A stretch of 6,204 nt of DNA from Anaerolineae bacterium (GTDB lineage Bacteria > Chloroflexota > Anaerolineae > Promineifilales > Promineifilaceae): contig JANQSK010000271.1 of NCBI GenBank assembly GCA_028284105.1, positions 1-6,204 on the forward strand, written 5' to 3'. A model generated the notes under the pieces. That model did not search any database. It saw only the letters and a program-made list of their open reading frames with translations, and was not told where the DNA came from. Below, piece by piece: positions 1 to 3,978 of this stretch. Position 1 is the stretch's first letter; each line of letters starts with the position of its first letter. The position numbers and the translations under genes are program-made.

Positions 1-387
1 AACGTGTGAGCCCCCACGAGATGGGGTGTTTGTATTGGTTCTGAGCCAGTTAAAGTCGGTCATCCATTCATAGCACCAAACGGGAATGCCTAGCTTGCCC
101 ATGTTTTCAATCAAGGTGCAAACGGTTGCTATCTCTTCATCACGCCCAGGCAAGCCTCGCTTTGCATTATTGAGCGGTGGGCGTGCTTCAATAACGGCAA
201 GCTGAAATCCTGCACTTTCGTAACGCTCTTTCATTCGCAATAGAGGCAAATAATCCCAGGGCGCATCATCACCGTTAAATGGTTCATCAAATGGCAAACC
301 GCCTACAGCCCAATCTGCCCCTGCTTGTTTGGCAAGCTTCCAAAGCGGTGAAGGGGTTGGCGGTAAAAACTCAGCAATTTTTATCAT
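1..387 (-). CDS. Mannonate dehydratase (UxuA)-like enzyme, N-terminal part
   Basis: This is the first 129 codons of a gene that runs off the left edge of the window. The protein begins MIKIAEFLPPTPSPLWKLAK and looks like the N-terminal half of a TIM-barrel sugar-acid dehydratase. The stretch around residues 50-118 follows the UxuA pattern: a helix with AGFQLAVIEARPP (compare the AGL...VVESVP region of UxuA), then GLPGRDEEI, then a helix ending LGIPVWCYEWM followed by DFNWLRT, which matches the family's VCYNFMPVxDWTRT. UxuA dehydrates D-mannonate to 2-keto-3-deoxygluconate in hexuronate catabolism, in the cytoplasm. The metal-binding C-terminal half is outside the window, so activity cannot be judged. 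The start at 387 is the first ATG after an in-frame stop at 436-438; a GAAGG lies 13 nt upstream, somewhat far for a ribosome site. It is transcribed away from the other genes and looks functionally unrelated to them. Other xylose-isomerase-like barrels are the main alternative. Confidence 0.72.
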   Translation of the reverse strand, partial: MIKIAEFLPPTPSPLWKLAKQAGADWAVGGLPFDEPFNGDDAPWDYLPLLRMKERYESAGFQLAVIEARPPLNNAKRGLPGRDEEIATVCTLIENMGKLGIPVWCYEWMTDFNWLRTNTNTPSRGGSHV

Positions 388-617
388 ATCGATTTTTTTA
401 CCTTCGTTTTCGGGTTTATAAACTGAAAAATTCTTTTATTGAGTGACTTGATTTCAAATGAAAGCAATCAGTGGGAAGCTATGAGTATAGCTGTGGTTTG
501 AGGATTATCAATGATTGGTACAAAGGTGAAACGTCACTGCACAAATAGCTCAGAAGTAATGTAAGGAACATCAATTAGCCTATAGCTATCCACAAAAATT
601 TGACCGAGACTTTACAC
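388..617. promoter_or_regulatory. Divergent intergenic spacer with repeated ATAGCT hexamers
   Basis: This non-coding spacer separates the leftward dehydratase-like gene from the rightward membrane-protein gene, so it should hold both promoters. The hexamer ATAGCT, in either orientation, occurs at 477-482, 487-492, 545-550, 582-587 and 584-589. The first two form an inverted repeat with a 4-nt loop (477-492), and the last two overlap as the palindrome ATAGCTAT. No convincing sigma-70 promoter stands out. The best leftward candidate is TTGAAA (457-452) followed 16 nt later by AAGAAT (435-430), matching 5/6 and 4/6 of consensus, which is weak. I found no tRNA, riboswitch or clear terminator here. 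Confidence 0.4.
477..492. repeat. Short inverted repeat (AGCTAT-4 nt-ATAGCT)
   Basis: A perfect 6-bp inverted repeat with a GAGT loop lies in the divergent spacer. It is not followed by a T-run on either strand and is A/T-rich in the stem, so it is a poor terminator. An operator-like site is more plausible, because the same half-site recurs three more times in the next 100 bases. Confidence 0.4.
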
Positions 618-1334
618 ATGACAACGAACAGCACCTATTCTAATTTAATCAACACGACCAAATTCCATGCGTTAAAAACAATCAAATCATTAACGCCTCA
701 ATCGATCGTAAAAGCGTTCATTTTCCCAATAGGGGTTTTGATTTTGGTGATAGGTGTTACCGTTTTAGGATCAATTCCGCTGACAGATTTAATGCGTGAT
801 CCAACGGCCGTTGCTGACATTCCATTTTATATTGGTTTTGTTTCAAATATTGGGATTTTGTTGTGGTGTGCGGCTGCCGCCGTTTGCCTGTTTAGTTGGA
901 ACCTTTTAAAAAGATTGAAGTCTAATTTTCCGAATCAATCATTTCTTTTTTGGTCAGGGACTTTGACGATTATCTTGCTATTAGATGATCTCTTTTTATT
1001 ACACGAGGATGTTTTTCCCAACGGATTAGGTATATCCCAAAAGATTGTCATAGGATCATATTTGGGGATGGTGTTGGGATGGCTGCTCTTGTTCCGAAAT
1101 GAAATATTAGCAAGCGATTTTTCATTCTTGCTACTTGCGCTTGGCTTTTTTGGACTGTCAGTTGGCGTCGACTATTTAGATGAACTCGTTGAACGGTTTG
1201 TCGGGCAATGGCGCATCTTTTTTGAAGATGGCTTTAAATTACTTGGGATTGGATGCTGGCTATATTACTTTGTAACCCATGCAAAATCGCAAATTATGAA
1301 GCATTTGCCCGAGGTGAAAGCAGCTCAGGGATAG
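618..1334 (+). CDS. Six-helix integral membrane protein of unknown function
   Basis: I do not recognise this 238-residue protein. It shows a hydrophilic N-terminus of about 30 residues and six hydrophobic segments, at roughly residues 32-52, 70-93, 109-128, 142-159, 168-186 and 203-221, numbered from the ATG at 618. Polar residues sit in or beside helices: a DDLFLLHE motif at the end of helix 3, DYLDELVE after helix 5, and FEDGFKLLG leading into helix 6. Buried Asp/Glu/His of this kind suggest metal or proton binding, perhaps an intramembrane enzyme, but this is a guess from residue pattern only. An in-frame TTG at 600 would add six residues but has no ribosome site. The ATG at 618 has a weak GAGA 8 nt upstream and is preferred. 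The gene faces the operon to its right, and its last 41 bases overlap the 3' end of the ATP-grasp gene on the other strand. Confidence 0.7.
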   Translation: MTTNSTYSNLINTTKFHALKTIKSLTPQSIVKAFIFPIGVLILVIGVTVLGSIPLTDLMRDPTAVADIPFYIGFVSNIGILLWCAAAAVCLFSWNLLKRLKSNFPNQSFLFWSGTLTIILLLDDLFLLHEDVFPNGLGISQKIVIGSYLGMVLGWLLLFRNEILASDFSFLLLALGFFGLSVGVDYLDELVERFVGQWRIFFEDGFKLLGIGCWLYYFVTHAKSQIMKHLPEVKAAQG

Positions 1335-2499
1335 CCCGCATAAGAGCAGCTATAAAGGGTGATGGATCGCGCCATGAAAAGATGGCAAATGCTTTTGGTC
1401 CTTTCACCGATTGCCACCACTCCTTCATTGTGAGCTCCCCCCGTCGTACATGATAAATCGCAGCTTGAGTATCACGAAGCAAATGTATCCACTTCACATT
1501 GCGATACTGTTGGGTTCGGTTTTTGGGCAGAGGCCTATTTAAAGCATCGCAATACATAGTGTAAAGGAATTCAACGCCTGCAATTTCCGCAGCACCAGAG
1601 CGTCCCGTTGTACGGCCGATATTGGGCTCAATGATGTAATATTTACCATCACGATCATCCTTCTTCATCTCTAAATACCCCATCCCTACATAATTGACAT
1701 GTTTAAAAAGGCGAACGGTTTCTTCGACAACGGTGCTGTCTTCAATCTCTTCAGAAGAACAAGCTTGGCCCGTTTGGGGACGCCATTGACGCAGTTTGCG
1801 GCTTGAAAACACAACCAAAGGCTCATGATTTTTGTCAAAATAGCAGTTACAGGTGTAGTGATTTCTGTCTTTGCCAATAATCAACTCCTGCACAATGAGC
1901 GTCTCAGACCACTGGTTGAACTTTTTGAAGTTGGCCAAAAATTCCTCGGCGGTTTGGCTGATAATGCCTTTTAACTTCGTATGTTTTGACCAGCTTGATA
2001 GGCGAACCGGTGGCTTGATGATGCAGGGGTATTTAAGAGAAACGGCCGCTTCTTCAGCCTCTTTCTGTGATGAGAGAATTAGCGTTTGGGGAAGTGGGAA
2101 GCCATTCTCTTGTGCAAACCGATAAAACGTCGATTTGTCAGACATCATTTGGACCGTTTTGTGTTCAGGTAACATCAGATGATAGTAGGGGGCGAGCTTG
2201 TCTCGGTTTGCAGAAAGGTTGATTACATTTTTGTCCTGACAGGGGAAAAGCACAGCTTTTTCGTCAAGCGTAGGCCCAATCGACAAAAGTAATTCAATTA
2301 ATTCATCCCCGCCCGTATTGGTAAAGTAAATTTTTTCGCAAACGCGGGTTTTGTTACTATAAAACGTCGTGTTGGTTGAAAAGCCAACGACAGGCACCTT
2401 TCTGGCTGACAACAAGCGTGCAGACTGCAATCCTTGGATGCTGTCTAATCCAATAATAAAGGCATAAGGAGATGATTTTGAAGGAAGTGGTTTATTCAT
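1294..2499 (-). CDS. ATP-grasp carboxylate-amine ligase-like protein
   Basis: This 401-residue cytoplasmic protein has the ATP-grasp fold layout. A Rossmann-like preATP domain (residues 11-110, AFIIGLDSIQG... and VLFPCQDKNVI) is followed by an ATP-binding region with MSDKSTFYRFAQENGFPLP (K122), YPCIIKPP (K162) and LIVQELIIGKD (E205, adenine hinge). The metal-binding site follows in GYLEMKK (E277) and YIIEPNIGRTTGRSG (E291, N293). ATP-grasp enzymes activate a carboxylate as an acyl phosphate and join it to an amine or thiol. The arrangement resembles the predicted carboxylate-amine ligase group (COG3919-like); the substrate is unknown. The open frame extends upstream to 2637, but that N-terminus is basic, unrelated to the family and lies inside the flippase gene. 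The ATG at 2499 starts the fold properly, 13 nt after the flippase stop. It has no strong Shine-Dalgarno, so coupling to upstream translation is likely. It is the last gene of the leftward operon. Confidence 0.85.
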   Translation of the reverse strand: MNKPLPSKSSPYAFIIGLDSIQGLQSARLLSARKVPVVGFSTNTTFYSNKTRVCEKIYFTNTGGDELIELLLSIGPTLDEKAVLFPCQDKNVINLSANRDKLAPYYHLMLPEHKTVQMMSDKSTFYRFAQENGFPLPQTLILSSQKEAEEAAVSLKYPCIIKPPVRLSSWSKHTKLKGIISQTAEEFLANFKKFNQWSETLIVQELIIGKDRNHYTCNCYFDKNHEPLVVFSSRKLRQWRPQTGQACSSEEIEDSTVVEETVRLFKHVNYVGMGYLEMKKDDRDGKYYIIEPNIGRTTGRSGAAEIAGVEFLYTMYCDALNRPLPKNRTQQYRNVKWIHLLRDTQAAIYHVRRGELTMKEWWQSVKGPKAFAIFSWRDPSPFIAALMRAIPELLSPRANAS

Positions 2500-2512
2500 A
2501 ATAAGTTTCTGT

Positions 2513-3976
2513 TTATGTTGCCGTTTTGACTTTTTTTGCTGTGGCTTGACGCAAAATAGTTTTGACAAATTTGTAGGTATCCTGAAATTCAGGTAGGAAA
2601 AGGGCCAATAACCCCAAATATAAAATGAAGAATCCAATTCTGAAGGTCAAGAACTGGGAACCCCATAGTTCATTCAATCCAATAGGCAATATCCCTATCA
2701 AGGTTGGAAATAAAAAGTGGGTGATATTTGGCGTTAATTGTTCTCGTTTGAGATAGAAAAAATAGGCGATGATGGCTGAGCTATTCATCAAGATGATGGC
2801 ATACACAGCACCCATAACCCCGATTCGCGGAATCAAAAGTAGACTAAAAATAAGATAGACGATTAAGGATAGAGTGTTCACTTTGGAAGAGGTGCTGGGG
2901 AACCCGGCAGAAACTAAGGCGTATCCTAAAATATTCCCAATGAGGCGGAAGTAAACGGCCGTTAATAAAAATGCGAACGGCAAACTAGCGGCAGCATACT
3001 GGGCAGAGAAAACGAGCGAGACGATTTCATCTCGAAACAAAAATGCCCCCACACAAAGCGTCGTGCAGCCAATCGAAAAGAAGCTAATTGATTTATTCAT
3101 TAGCCGAACAGCTTCTTTAGATTTACCTTCCGCAAAAAGAGTGGATGCCGATGGGAAAAAGACCGTCATAAAGGATTTAAATAGTCGTGAAAATCCATCT
3201 GGGATTTTTAAAGCCACCTCAAATATGGCAATGTTGATGGGATTCAGAAAATAGTTAATCAGGAAGACAGAGCTTTTGCTATAGCCAATACGAATGACGC
3301 TCGTGTAATAGAGCGGTAGTCCAAACTGGAGCGCTTCTTTGATATCCTGTTGATTGAAGCTCATGAGCGAGATGCCAAACTGTTTGAAAGGAACCCAAAA
3401 AGCTAAAAGGCCAATTGAAAAAACGAGCATAGCGATTTCGACATACAGCAGCATCGTCACTGAAAGTTGATTAAACAAAATGAGAATGAGACCAAATTTG
3501 AAAATGGCTGAAATGATTTGCAGCAAAGCATAATGCTTAAAATGCTGAACGCCTTGTAAAAGATAGAGGAAAAATTCCCGGATGCTGTGTCCTGCAAAGA
3601 TAAATGGGATAAACAGCAAGAAAGATTGGTAACCCTCACCTAGCAATGGTGTCAGGATGCCATCAAAGATAAAGGTGATAAGCCCAACAGTCAGTATGAT
3701 GATCATCCGACTAATAAAAATCGAGGAGATCATCTTTTCATTGCCTGATTTTTGATCGGAAAGGTATTTGACCATCGTCAAATCAAGGCCAGCACTACAT
3801 AGCACTTTGAGCAACATGGCGGTGGCTAAGATTAAAAAGTATTGGCCTAATGATTCAGGGGTAAGCTGCCGGGTCATGACGGTGATGCTCAAAAAATGGA
3901 AGAGCACGGTCACGATAGTGCCAGTAGACGTCGAAATTGATCCTTTGAGGAATTTGGAGATGAATTTTTGGTCCAT
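2513..3976 (-). CDS. Polysaccharide/lipid flippase (Wzx-like, MOP superfamily)
   Basis: This 487-residue inner-membrane protein has about 12-14 hydrophobic helices throughout and the N-terminal signature of Wzx/RfbX-type flippases. A short cytoplasmic KFLKGS leads into helix 1 (residues 14-34), then TRQLTPESLGQYFLILA at 35-51, where flippases usually carry an R-x-LxPxxxGxY/F pattern, and CSAGLDLTMVKYLS at 60-73. The second half repeats the fold: residues 212-240 (KEALQFGLPLYYTSV...), FFPSASTLFAEGK at 273-285 and GVMGAVYAIIL at 386-396. Family members move undecaprenyl-linked sugar units or other amphipathic lipid-linked molecules across the membrane. Length and helix count are normal for an intact protein. 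Its ATG shares one base with the synthetase stop codon (TAATG), indicating translational coupling, and it is followed 13 nt later by the ATP-grasp gene. Being locked between two biosynthetic genes, it probably exports their product. MATE-type drug export is a less likely alternative. Confidence 0.88.
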   Translation of the reverse strand: MDQKFISKFLKGSISTSTGTIVTVLFHFLSITVMTRQLTPESLGQYFLILATAMLLKVLCSAGLDLTMVKYLSDQKSGNEKMISSIFISRMIIILTVGLITFIFDGILTPLLGEGYQSFLLFIPFIFAGHSIREFFLYLLQGVQHFKHYALLQIISAIFKFGLILILFNQLSVTMLLYVEIAMLVFSIGLLAFWVPFKQFGISLMSFNQQDIKEALQFGLPLYYTSVIRIGYSKSSVFLINYFLNPINIAIFEVALKIPDGFSRLFKSFMTVFFPSASTLFAEGKSKEAVRLMNKSISFFSIGCTTLCVGAFLFRDEIVSLVFSAQYAAASLPFAFLLTAVYFRLIGNILGYALVSAGFPSTSSKVNTLSLIVYLIFSLLLIPRIGVMGAVYAIILMNSSAIIAYFFYLKREQLTPNITHFLFPTLIGILPIGLNELWGSQFLTFRIGFFILYLGLLALFLPEFQDTYKFVKTILRQATAKKVKTAT

Positions 3977-3978
3977 TA
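3974..3978 (-). promoter_or_regulatory. TAATG stop/start overlap coupling synthetase and flippase
   Basis: On the minus strand the synthetase stop TAA (3978-3976) and flippase start ATG (3976-3974) share one A. Upstream there is only a weak purine stretch (CAGAG), so re-initiation by ribosomes finishing the synthetase is the likely mode of flippase translation. This supports a single operon and fixes the flippase start. Confidence 0.8.

Noticed and set aside
600..617. TTG start at 600 for the membrane protein
   Set aside because: It has no ribosome site upstream; the GTAAGGAA at 561-568 is too far away. The ATG at 618 has a weak GAGA at a workable distance.
1253..1453. 66-codon plus-strand frame across the gene junction
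   Set aside because: It overlaps the end of the membrane protein and the antisense of the ATP-grasp gene, has no recognisable domain, and looks like a chance open frame.
1871..2125. 84-codon plus-strand frame antisense to the ATP-grasp gene
   Set aside because: It lies wholly opposite a well-supported gene and shows no protein-like features or ribosome site.
2500..2637. N-terminal extension of the ATP-grasp gene, adding 46 residues
   Set aside because: The extension lies inside the flippase coding sequence, is basic and unrelated to the ATP-grasp fold. The ATG at 2499 starts the conserved domain and sits just after the flippase stop.
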